From positions 3,807 through 9,082 of the forward strand of contig DNSZ01000121.1 in NCBI GenBank assembly GCA_003500165.1: DNA of 5,276 bases. The letters run 5' to 3'. The position numbers and the translations under genes were made by a program. Numbering within the stretch: the stretch's first letter is position 1; every line of letters begins with the position of its first letter. The DNA is from Paracoccaceae bacterium (lineage in GTDB: Bacteria; Pseudomonadota; Alphaproteobacteria; Rhodobacterales; Rhodobacteraceae). Shown one piece after another: positions 1 to 4,834 of this stretch. Under the pieces are notes generated by a model. That model ran no database searches. It was not told the origin of the DNA and was given only the letters and a program-made list of their open reading frames with translations.

Positions 1-309
1 ATGGCGGGCGAGTACATCACCATCTTCCTGATGTGCGCGCTGATGAGCGTGATCTTCTTCGGCGGCTGGCTGTCGCCGATCCCGGGCCTGCCCGATGGCG
101 TGTTCTGGATGTTCGCCAAGATGGTCGCGGTGTTCTTCCTGTTCGCCATGGTGAAGGCGATCGTGCCGCGCTACCGCTATGACCAGCTGATGCGGCTCGG
201 CTGGAAGGTGTTCCTGCCGCTGAGCCTGGCCTGGGTCGTCATCGTCGCCTTCCTGGCGAAGTTCGAGGTCGCGGGCGGCTTCTGGGCGCGCTGGGCGGTG
301 GGGGCGTGA
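1..309 (+). CDS. nuoH: NADH-quinone oxidoreductase subunit H (NuoH), 3' part only
   Basis: This is the C-terminal 102 residues of NuoH, the membrane subunit of complex I that forms much of the quinone-binding chamber and joins the peripheral arm to the membrane arm. The family is usually about 320-350 residues, so roughly two thirds of the gene lies upstream; the ATG at position 1 is an internal methionine, not the start. Visible marks are the GEY motif near the beginning, FFGGWLSP, and the conserved stretch PRYRYDQLMRLGWKVFLPL on the cytoplasmic side of the last helix. Three hydrophobic segments can be seen, at about residues 6-28, 33-54 and 70-87. The gene ends with TGA at 307-309, three bases before the next ORF. 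The identity is secure from sequence and from its place upstream of nuoI, the standard nuo order. Confidence 0.96.
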   Translation: MAGEYITIFLMCALMSVIFFGGWLSPIPGLPDGVFWMFAKMVAVFFLFAMVKAIVPRYRYDQLMRLGWKVFLPLSLAWVVIVAFLAKFEVAGGFWARWAVGA

Positions 310-312
310 GGG

Positions 313-522
313 ATGGATGACGCGGCAAAGCTCACCATGTTCGAGGGCCTGCGGCCACAGCTGGAAGCGGCGTGCCAGGAAGGCGAAGAACGTTTCCAGC
401 TTGACCAGTTGGCTATGCGGAACGGCGAAACACTCCGAGTTGTCGCCGATCCCTGCGACACTCTTGCGGCGCTGGACAGGCAGATCGAAACCCTTCGTTC
501 CAAGACGGCAGCCGATCGGTGA
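313..522 (+). CDS. Unrecognised small acidic protein between nuoH and nuoI
   Basis: A 69-residue ORF that I do not recognise. It begins MDDAAKLTMFEGL and ends LRSKTAADR. It is soluble-looking, with no signal peptide or membrane segment, is rich in Glu, Asp, Leu and Ala, and is mostly helical by eye, with two Cys (21, 48) that form no motif. The start at 313 lies three bases after the nuoH stop, so translation is probably coupled; GAGG at 308-311 is too close to be a good ribosome site. An in-frame ATG at 337 is an alternative. A competing ORF from ATG 317 in another frame is Arg/Ser/Cys-rich and looks like a shadow. The codons look less GC-biased than in the nuo genes (CGA, AGG, ACT, CTT, ACA appear), which suggests later arrival or weak selection. 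It occupies a slot where Rhodobacterales nuo operons are known to carry unidentified reading frames. Confidence 0.62.
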   Translation: MDDAAKLTMFEGLRPQLEAACQEGEERFQLDQLAMRNGETLRVVADPCDTLAALDRQIETLRSKTAADR

Positions 523-560
523 TGGATAAGTATAACCTGCGGGAAGAGGGTTGCCGATGA
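522..560 (+). other. Possible 12-codon mini-ORF coupled at both ends
   Basis: A tiny ORF encoding MDKYNLREEGCR fills the gap between its neighbours. Its ATG shares an A with the stop of the preceding ORF (TGATG at 520-524) and its TGA overlaps the ATG of the next gene (ATGA at 557-560). If translated, it would carry ribosomes across the gap and couple the two genes. It has no ribosome-binding site beyond what coupling would provide, and a chance open stretch of this length is quite likely, so this is only a candidate. Confidence 0.2.
542..550 (+). promoter_or_regulatory. Ribosome-binding site for the coiled-coil ORF
   Basis: The purine-rich stretch GGAAGAGGG lies six bases before ATG 557. 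It decides the start of the coiled-coil gene in favour of this ATG over the in-frame TTG at 551, which it would abut. Confidence 0.7.
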
Positions 561-790
561 CTGACAGTGTCGACAATCTGGTACTGGAACAGCTGCGGCT
601 GATCCGCGAGGATATCGCTGCTGCGCGCACCGACATCGCCCGGGTCGAGGAAACGCTCACCGATCAGATCGCGGCACTCGAAGGTAAGGTCGACGGTATC
701 ACGGGCGTCGTCGTCGCATTGGGCCGTTATATGCACGATATGGACGAGCGTGTCGAACGGCTGGAAGAGCGGATCGGAGGCGGGACATGA
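557..790 (+). CDS. Small predicted coiled-coil protein upstream of nuoI
   Basis: A 77-residue protein with no membrane segment or signal peptide. Two heptad-like helical stretches are visible, about residues 6-47 (LVLEQLRLIREDIAAARTDI continuing into an EETLTDQIAALEGKV segment) and 56-73 (a MDERVERLEERI segment), separated by a short Gly/Val-rich turn near residues 47-54. This suggests a homo-oligomeric helical bundle or hairpin. Similar short coiled-coil proteins of unknown function are common in Alphaproteobacteria; I recall them near toxin-antitoxin genes but cannot confirm a match. The ATG is set by a strong Shine-Dalgarno, and the stop overlaps the nuoI start (ATGA, 787-790), so it is translated with nuoI. 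It is not a complex I subunit known to me. Possible roles, all inference: complex I assembly, an orphan antitoxin-like partner, or a neutral passenger. Confidence 0.7.
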   Translation: MTDSVDNLVLEQLRLIREDIAAARTDIARVEETLTDQIAALEGKVDGITGVVVALGRYMHDMDERVERLEERIGGGT

Positions 791-1281
791 CCCAGATCGA
801 CTGGCAGCGCGCGGGGAAGTATTTCCTGCTGCGGGACTTCATCGCCGGGCTGGGCCTGGGGATGCGGTATTTCTTCGCCCCCAAGGCGACCGTGAACTAT
901 CCGCATGAGAAGGGGCCGCTGTCGCCCCGGTTCCGCGGCGAACATGCGCTGCGCCGCTATCCGAATGGCGAGGAACGCTGCATCGCCTGCAAGCTGTGCG
1001 AGGCGATCTGCCCCGCCCAGGCGATCACCATCGACGCCGAGCCGCGCGCCGACGGGTCGCGGCGGACCACCCGCTATGACATCGACATGACGAAATGCAT
1101 CTATTGCGGTTTCTGCCAGGAGGCCTGCCCGGTCGATGCCATCGTCGAGGGACCGAATTTCGAGTTCGCCACCGAGACCCGCGAGGAGCTGTTCTATGAC
1201 AAGGCGAAGCTTCTCGACAATGGCGACCGCTGGGAGGCCGAGATCGCGCGCAACATTGAACTCGATGCGCCCTATCGCTAG
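787..1281 (+). CDS. nuoI: NADH-quinone oxidoreductase subunit I (NuoI), 2x[4Fe-4S] ferredoxin-type
   Basis: NuoI (164 residues, a normal length) carries clusters N6a and N6b, which pass electrons from NuoG toward N2 in NuoB next to the quinone site. Both binding motifs are intact: CIACKLCEAICP (Cys 65, 68, 71, 75) and CIYCGFCQEACP (Cys 104, 107, 110, 114), each a CxxCxxCxxxCP. The amphipathic N-terminus (about residues 10-30) is the part that lies on the membrane next to NuoH in known structures. The C-terminal region with TREELFYDK is typical of the alphaproteobacterial/mitochondrial type (TYKY homologue). The start is ATG 787, with GGAGG at 776-780 six bases upstream, inside the end of the preceding ORF, whose stop it overlaps. 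All catalytic residues are present, so it should be functional. Confidence 0.98.
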   Translation: MTQIDWQRAGKYFLLRDFIAGLGLGMRYFFAPKATVNYPHEKGPLSPRFRGEHALRRYPNGEERCIACKLCEAICPAQAITIDAEPRADGSRRTTRYDIDMTKCIYCGFCQEACPVDAIVEGPNFEFATETREELFYDKAKLLDNGDRWEAEIARNIELDAPYR

Positions 1282-1284
1282 GCT
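1256..1284 (+). promoter_or_regulatory. Weak sigma-70-like promoter candidate before hicA
   Basis: TTGAAC (1256-1261) and TAGGCT (1279-1284) are separated by exactly 17 bases at the end of nuoI. The -35 matches the consensus at four of six bases and the -10 at only three, so the match is poor. The predicted start, near 1291, would lie about 23 bases before the hicA GTG and next to the direct repeat, which makes the place plausible. It may be chance; the pair could simply be read from the nuo transcript. Confidence 0.2.
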
Positions 1285-1291
1285 GGCACGG

Positions 1292-1325
1292 CAGGAAACG
1301 CCGCAACGGACAGGTGAAACGCCGC
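1292..1325 (+). repeat. Imperfect direct repeat over the hicA start, 21-bp period
   Basis: CAGGAAACGCCGC (1292-1304) recurs as CAGGTGAAACGCCGC (1311-1325). The identical core GAAACGCCGC starts at 1295 and at 1316, a 21-bp step or about two helical turns, so a dimeric regulator could contact both copies from one face. The second copy contains the GTG start of hicA (1314-1316). It could be an operator, a duplication scar, or chance; no inverted symmetry is seen. Confidence 0.4.
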
Positions 1326-1502
1326 GACATCATACAGGCGCTGCGCGATGCGGGCCTTGAATTCGTGGAAGGGAGCAAGCACACGCATATCCTGCGCGAT
1401 GGAAAGAAGGTGTCGGTGCTTTCGCGCCAAGGCGAGATCAAGGAAGACGTGGTCCGGGCGATCGAGAAACAGACCGGCGTCAAGCTCAGGGGACGGACAT
1501 GA
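1314..1502 (+). CDS. hicA: HicA-like toxin (putative mRNA interferase)
   Basis: A 62-residue protein with the plan of HicA (YcfA) toxins, which fold as a double-stranded-RNA-binding-like domain and cut mRNA using a histidine. It starts MKRRDIIQALRDAGLEFVEG (helix then strand), followed by GSKHTHILRDGKKVSVLSRQ, where family members have G-[SN]-x-H and an 'RDGK ... (I/V)PRH' strand, and a final helix with EIKEDVVRAIEKQTGV like the family's GEI...(L/V)R.I.KQ.G ending. His23 (or His25) is the candidate catalytic residue. The usual PRH is altered to LSRQ. The GTG start has only a weak ribosome site, so expression is probably low or coupled to nuoI 32 bases upstream. The stop overlaps the hicB ATG. 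Toxin-before-antitoxin order is normal for hicAB. The assignment rests on motif recall, not on a search. Confidence 0.8.
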   Translation: MKRRDIIQALRDAGLEFVEGSKHTHILRDGKKVSVLSRQGEIKEDVVRAIEKQTGVKLRGRT

Positions 1503-1777
1503 CAATGGTTTTCTTTCCGGCGATCCTGTTCCCCCCGGGCGAGGACGGGCTTGCAGGCTGCGTGGTTCCGGGGCCTAACATCAATGCCGGCGGGGCGAGT
1601 TCCGAAGCCGCGCTCGACGACGCCGTGTCGGTGCTGACCGCGCTGATCGCAGAGGCAGATGCGGGCGGTGAAGATCGGCCGCGGCCCCTGACGGTCGAGG
1701 CTGTGCAACGCGAAATCGACGATCTGGGGGGGGTGCTGGTTTGGCTGCCCGCCATCTCGCCGCGGGCCGCGGCCTGA
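1499..1777 (+). CDS. hicB: HicB-like antitoxin, no DNA-binding domain
   Basis: A 92-residue protein resembling the partial RNase H-like domain of HicB antitoxins. The opening strand VFFPAILFPPGEDGLAGCVV matches the family's 'YPA(V)...DGY.V.FPD' plan; then AGGASSEAALDDAVSVLTAL corresponds to the usual 'GdT.eEAl.na.eal' helix; and the tail RPRPLTVEAV to GVLVWLPAI matches the family's 'IP.P...' linker and closing hydrophobic strand. The common PDLPGC motif is degraded to VPGPNIN. It ends shortly after this domain: no ribbon-helix-helix or helix-turn-helix follows, so it can bind toxin but probably not DNA by itself. The start is ATG 1499, overlapping the hicA stop, with AGGGGA at 1488-1493; ATG 1505 is an alternative. 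It contains a C6 (1531-1536) and a G8 (1726-1733) tract. An orphan HicB-fold protein cannot be excluded. Confidence 0.7.
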   Translation: MTMVFFPAILFPPGEDGLAGCVVPGPNINAGGASSEAALDDAVSVLTALIAEADAGGEDRPRPLTVEAVQREIDDLGGVLVWLPAISPRAAA

Positions 1778-1804
1778 GGCGGCGCCAGAGGAAGGACCGA
1801 TAGC

Positions 1805-2419
1805 ATGGGCATCGCGCCGCTCGCCTTTTATCTCTTCGCGGCCACGGTGGTGGTCAGCGGTTTCCTGGTCGTGGTGGCGAAGAACCCCGTCCATTCGGTG
1901 CTGTGGCTGATCCTGGCCTTCCTGTCGACGGCGGGGCTTTTCGTGATGATGGGGGCGGAGTTCGTCGCCATGCTGCTGGTCATCGTCTATGTCGGCGCGG
2001 TGGCGGTGCTGTTCCTGTTCGTGGTGATGATGCTCGATGTGGATTTCACCGCGCTGCGCGAAGGCTTCGTCCGATACCTGCCGATCGGTGCGCTGGTTGG
2101 CGTGGTGCTGCTGGTCCAACTCGGCTTCGTGGTGGCGAAATGGACGGCGTCGCCGGGCGCCGAGGCCGCCCGCATGGCGCCCGCCCCCGATCCGGCCATG
2201 CGGCAGAACACGGCTGCCCTGGGCGATATCCTCTACACGGATTACTTCCACCTGTTTCAGCTGGCTGGCCTGGTCCTGCTGGTCGCAATGATCGGCGCCA
2301 TCGTGCTGACCCTGCGCCACCGCGAGGGGGTGAAGCGCCAGGATGTGCTCGCCCAGATGTATCGCGACCCGGCCAAGGCGCTGGAGCTCAAGGACATCAA
2401 GCCGGGGCAGGGGTTGTGA
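1805..2419 (+). CDS. nuoJ: NADH-quinone oxidoreductase subunit J (NuoJ)
   Basis: A 204-residue membrane subunit of complex I, within the usual length for this order. It has five predicted helices at about residues 5-24, 30-48, 54-77, 92-111 and 149-170. The third carries the family signature EFVAMLLVIVYVGAVAVLFL (from about residue 52), the segment that contains a pi-bulge in solved structures and moves during the catalytic cycle. The other marker is NPVHSVLW at residues 27-34. A short Ala/Pro-rich loop at about 115-135 precedes the last helix, followed by a charged C-terminal tail of about 34 residues as is common in Alphaproteobacteria. The start is ATG 1805, with AGAGGAAGGA at 1787-1796 as ribosome site, so nuoJ does not depend on coupling to the hicB-like gene 27 bases upstream. 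It lies at the standard place before nuoK. Confidence 0.97.
   Translation: MGIAPLAFYLFAATVVVSGFLVVVAKNPVHSVLWLILAFLSTAGLFVMMGAEFVAMLLVIVYVGAVAVLFLFVVMMLDVDFTALREGFVRYLPIGALVGVVLLVQLGFVVAKWTASPGAEAARMAPAPDPAMRQNTAALGDILYTDYFHLFQLAGLVLLVAMIGAIVLTLRHREGVKRQDVLAQMYRDPAKALELKDIKPGQGL
2409..2413 (+). promoter_or_regulatory. Ribosome-binding site that decides the nuoK start
   Basis: AGGGG at the very end of nuoJ lies eight bases before GTG 2422 but only two before the other in-frame GTG at 2416. This supports 2422, which also gives the family's MIGL N-terminus. Confidence 0.65.
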
Positions 2420-2421
2420 CC

Positions 2422-2727
2422 GTGATCGGCCTCGAACACTTCCTTGTCGTCGCGGCGGTCCTGTTCGTGACCGGCATCTTCGGCATCTTCCTCAACCGCA
2501 AGAACGTGATCGTCATCCTGATGTCGATCGAACTGATGCTGCTGGCCGTCAACATCAACCTCGTCGCCTTCTCGGCCCATGCCGGCGATCTGGTGGGCCA
2601 GGTCTTCACCCTGTTCGTCCTGACCGTGGCCGCCGCCGAGGCGGCGATCGGGCTGGCGATCCTGGTCTGTTTCTTCCGCGTCCGCCGCACCATCGAGGTC
2701 GCGGACATCAACATGATGAAGGGCTAG
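2422..2727 (+). CDS. nuoK: NADH-quinone oxidoreductase subunit K (NuoK), GTG start
   Basis: NuoK is a 101-residue, three-helix subunit homologous to MrpC of cation antiporters and ND4L of mitochondria; it forms part of the E-channel for proton movement. The two essential membrane glutamates are present, Glu37 in MSIELML and Glu73 in AAAEAAIG (E. coli Glu36 and Glu72). The segment GIFLNRKNVIVILMSIEL is nearly diagnostic. Helices lie at about residues 5-22, 28-50 and 60-84. The frame stays open far upstream inside nuoJ, but homology and the ribosome site place the start at GTG 2422, two bases after the nuoJ stop. The protein ends DINMMKG, as alphaproteobacterial NuoK does. It is followed by nuoL four bases later. 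Confidence 0.97.
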   Translation: MIGLEHFLVVAAVLFVTGIFGIFLNRKNVIVILMSIELMLLAVNINLVAFSAHAGDLVGQVFTLFVLTVAAAEAAIGLAILVCFFRVRRTIEVADINMMKG

Positions 2728-2731
2728 GCGC

Positions 2732-4834
2732 GTGCTGCAGATCATCCTGTTCGCCCCCCTGCTGGGTGCGCTGATCGCAGGCTTCCTGCACCGCATCATC
2801 GGCGAGGCGGCGGCGACATGGACGGCGACCGGGCTTCTGTTCCTGTCGGCGGCGCTGTCCTGGGTCGTGTTCCTGACCTTCGACGGGGTGACCCAGCAGA
2901 TCCCGCTTCTGACCTTCATCGAATCGGGCCGCCTGGCGGTGGACTGGGCGATCCGGCTCGACCGGCTGACCGCGATCATGCTCGTCGTGGTCGGCACCGT
3001 CTCGGCGCTCGTGCATCTCTACAGCCATGGCTACATGGCGCATGACGACAATTTCCGCGACGGCGAAAGCTATCGGCCGCGCTTCTTCGCCTATCTCTCG
3101 CTCTTCACCTTTGCGATGCTTCTCCTGGTGACGGCCGACAATCTGGTGCAGCTGTTCGTCGGCTGGGAGGGCGTGGGCCTCGCCTCCTATCTTCTGATCG
3201 GGTTCTATTATCGCAAACCCTCGGCCAATGCGGCGGCGATCAAGGCCTTCATCGTCAACCGGGTGGGCGATTTCGGCTTCATGCTGGGGATGGCGGCGTT
3301 GTTCTTTGCCACCCAGTCGCTCGACTTCGACACGGTCTTTGCCGAGGCGCCGGCGCTCGCCGAGACCCGTGTCACCTTTCTGGGGATGGCGCCGACCGCG
3401 GCCAATCTGATCGGGCTTCTGTTGTTTCTCGGCGCGATGGGCAAATCGGCGCAGCTGTTCCTGCACACCTGGCTGCCCGACGCGATGGAGGGGCCGACGC
3501 CTGTCTCCGCCCTCATCCATGCTGCGACCATGGTCACCGCGGGCGTGTTCCTGGTGTGCCGCATGTCGCCGATCTATGAATTCGCGCCGGTGGCGCTGAT
3601 GGCGGTGCTTGTGGTCGGCACCGCGACGGCGGTGATGGCGGCGACGATCGGTCTGGTTCAAAGCGACATCAAGCGGGTGATCGCCTGGTCGACCTGTTCG
3701 CAGCTCGGTTACATGTTCGCCGCTGCCGGTGCAGGCGTCTATTCGGCGGCGATGTTCCATCTGTTCACCCACGCCTTCTTCAAGGCGCTTCTGTTTCTTG
3801 GCGCGGGCTCGGTGATCCATGCCATGCATCACGAGCAGGAGATGCCGAATTATGGCGGCCTGCGAAAGAAACTGCCCTGGACCTTTGCCGCGATGCTGAT
3901 CGGCACGCTGGCCATCACCGGGGTCGGCATCCCGCTGACCCATATCGGCTTTGCCGGCTTCCTGTCGAAGGATGCGGTGATCGAAAGCGTCTTTGCGGGC
4001 GATCCGGAGTGGACGTTCTGGGCGATCCTGGGCGCGGCGTCGCTCACCAGTTTCTATTCCTGGCGGCTGATCTTTCTGACCTTCTTCGGCGCGCCGCGTG
4101 GCAACCCGACGACCCATGACCACGCCCATGAAAGCCCCTGGACGATGCTGGTGCCGCTTGGGGTGCTCAGCCTCGGGGCGATCTTCTCCGGCATGATCTG
4201 GTACAACAGCTTCTTCGGCAAGACCGACGAGGTGGCGCGGTTCTTCGGCATTCCCTATGTCGCGGCGTCCGAGGCGCCTGGCGACGATCATGCGTCGGAC
4301 GGCCATGCGGCCGAACCGGCCGACGTCGCCCGCAGGGCGGAGGAGGCCCATGACAGCCATCATGGCGCCTTCGCCGGGCTGCCAGGGGAAGGCGCGCTCT
4401 ATATCGCGCCGGACAACACCACGCTTGACGATGCCCACAACGTCCCGAAATGGGTCAAGGTCGCGCCCTTCGGCGCGATGTCGACGGGGCTCCTCGTGGC
4501 GATCCTGTTCTACCTGATCGCGCCGGGCCTGCCCGCCCGCCTCGCCGGCGCGACGCGGCCGGTCTATCTGTTCCTCTACAACAGGTGGTATTTCGACGCG
4601 CTTTATGACGCGGTCTTCATCCGCGGGGCGCGCGGCCTTGGCCGGCTGTTCTGGAAGCGCGGCGATGGCGCGGTCATCGACGGGGCGATCAACGGCGTCG
4701 CCATGGGCGTCGTCCCGGCCGTCACCCGGGCGGCCGGACGGATGCAGTCGGGTCTTCTTTACACCTATGCCTTCACGATGGTGCTGGGCGTTGTCCTGTT
4801 GCTGGGCTGGGTGATGTGGCGGGCCGCACTCTGA
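2732..4834 (+). CDS. nuoL: NADH-quinone oxidoreductase subunit L (NuoL), GTG start
   Basis: The distal antiporter-like proton-pumping subunit of complex I, 700 residues against about 613 in E. coli. Residues for proton transfer are intact: Glu146 in VGWEGVGL, Asp180 in NRVGD, Lys238 in MGKSAQ, His263 in SALIHAATM, Lys351 in HAFFKALL and Lys413 in LSKDA (E. coli E144, D178, K229, H254, K342, K399). Also seen is HTWLPDAMEGPTPVSALIHA. The extra length is mainly a His/Asp/Glu/Ala-rich hydrophilic loop at about residues 461-575 before the final helices, including the lateral helix region. The last membrane segment is at about 680-697. The start is GTG 2732, with GAAGGG at 2718-2723 in the nuoK end; it gives the expected N-terminus MLQIILFAPLLGALIAGF. 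The stop overlaps the nuoM ATG. Confidence 0.98.
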   Translation: MLQIILFAPLLGALIAGFLHRIIGEAAATWTATGLLFLSAALSWVVFLTFDGVTQQIPLLTFIESGRLAVDWAIRLDRLTAIMLVVVGTVSALVHLYSHGYMAHDDNFRDGESYRPRFFAYLSLFTFAMLLLVTADNLVQLFVGWEGVGLASYLLIGFYYRKPSANAAAIKAFIVNRVGDFGFMLGMAALFFATQSLDFDTVFAEAPALAETRVTFLGMAPTAANLIGLLLFLGAMGKSAQLFLHTWLPDAMEGPTPVSALIHAATMVTAGVFLVCRMSPIYEFAPVALMAVLVVGTATAVMAATIGLVQSDIKRVIAWSTCSQLGYMFAAAGAGVYSAAMFHLFTHAFFKALLFLGAGSVIHAMHHEQEMPNYGGLRKKLPWTFAAMLIGTLAITGVGIPLTHIGFAGFLSKDAVIESVFAGDPEWTFWAILGAASLTSFYSWRLIFLTFFGAPRGNPTTHDHAHESPWTMLVPLGVLSLGAIFSGMIWYNSFFGKTDEVARFFGIPYVAASEAPGDDHASDGHAAEPADVARRAEEAHDSHHGAFAGLPGEGALYIAPDNTTLDDAHNVPKWVKVAPFGAMSTGLLVAILFYLIAPGLPARLAGATRPVYLFLYNRWYFDALYDAVFIRGARGLGRLFWKRGDGAVIDGAINGVAMGVVPAVTRAAGRMQSGLLYTYAFTMVLGVVLLLGWVMWRAAL

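Noticed and set aside
317..529. Alternative 70-residue + strand ORF overlapping the 69-residue ORF
   Set aside because: Arg/Ser/Cys/Trp-rich composition without protein-like pattern; the frame from 313 has better codon choice and spacing.
531..536. TATAAC, a good -10-like hexamer in the gap before the coiled-coil gene
   Set aside because: No -35-like sequence at 16-18 bases upstream, and a start near 543 would cut into the ribosome-binding site.
1758..1784. GC-rich inverted repeat CGCCGC...GCGGCG around the hicB stop, with the palindrome GGCCGCGGCC (1765-1774) inside
   Set aside because: Only six base pairs in the outer stem, no following T run, and nuoJ continues 20 bases on with a good ribosome site; not a convincing terminator in DNA of this GC content.
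1025..2320. 431-codon open frame on the minus strand across nuoI, hicA, hicB and nuoJ
   Set aside because: It is rich in His, Arg, Gln and Asp without family motifs and crosses four well supported + strand genes; a GC-rich shadow.
1903..2421. Upstream extension of the nuoK frame inside nuoJ, suggesting a 274-residue fusion
   Set aside because: The extension is a Gly/Arg/Ala-rich shadow of nuoJ; NuoK homology begins exactly at GTG 2422 with a ribosome site before it.
2708..4438. Long open frame of 576 codons on the minus strand opposite nuoL
   Set aside because: The translation is low-complexity, full of Arg, His, Asp, Gly and Gln, as expected for the antisense of a high-GC membrane protein gene; nuoL on the other strand is certain.
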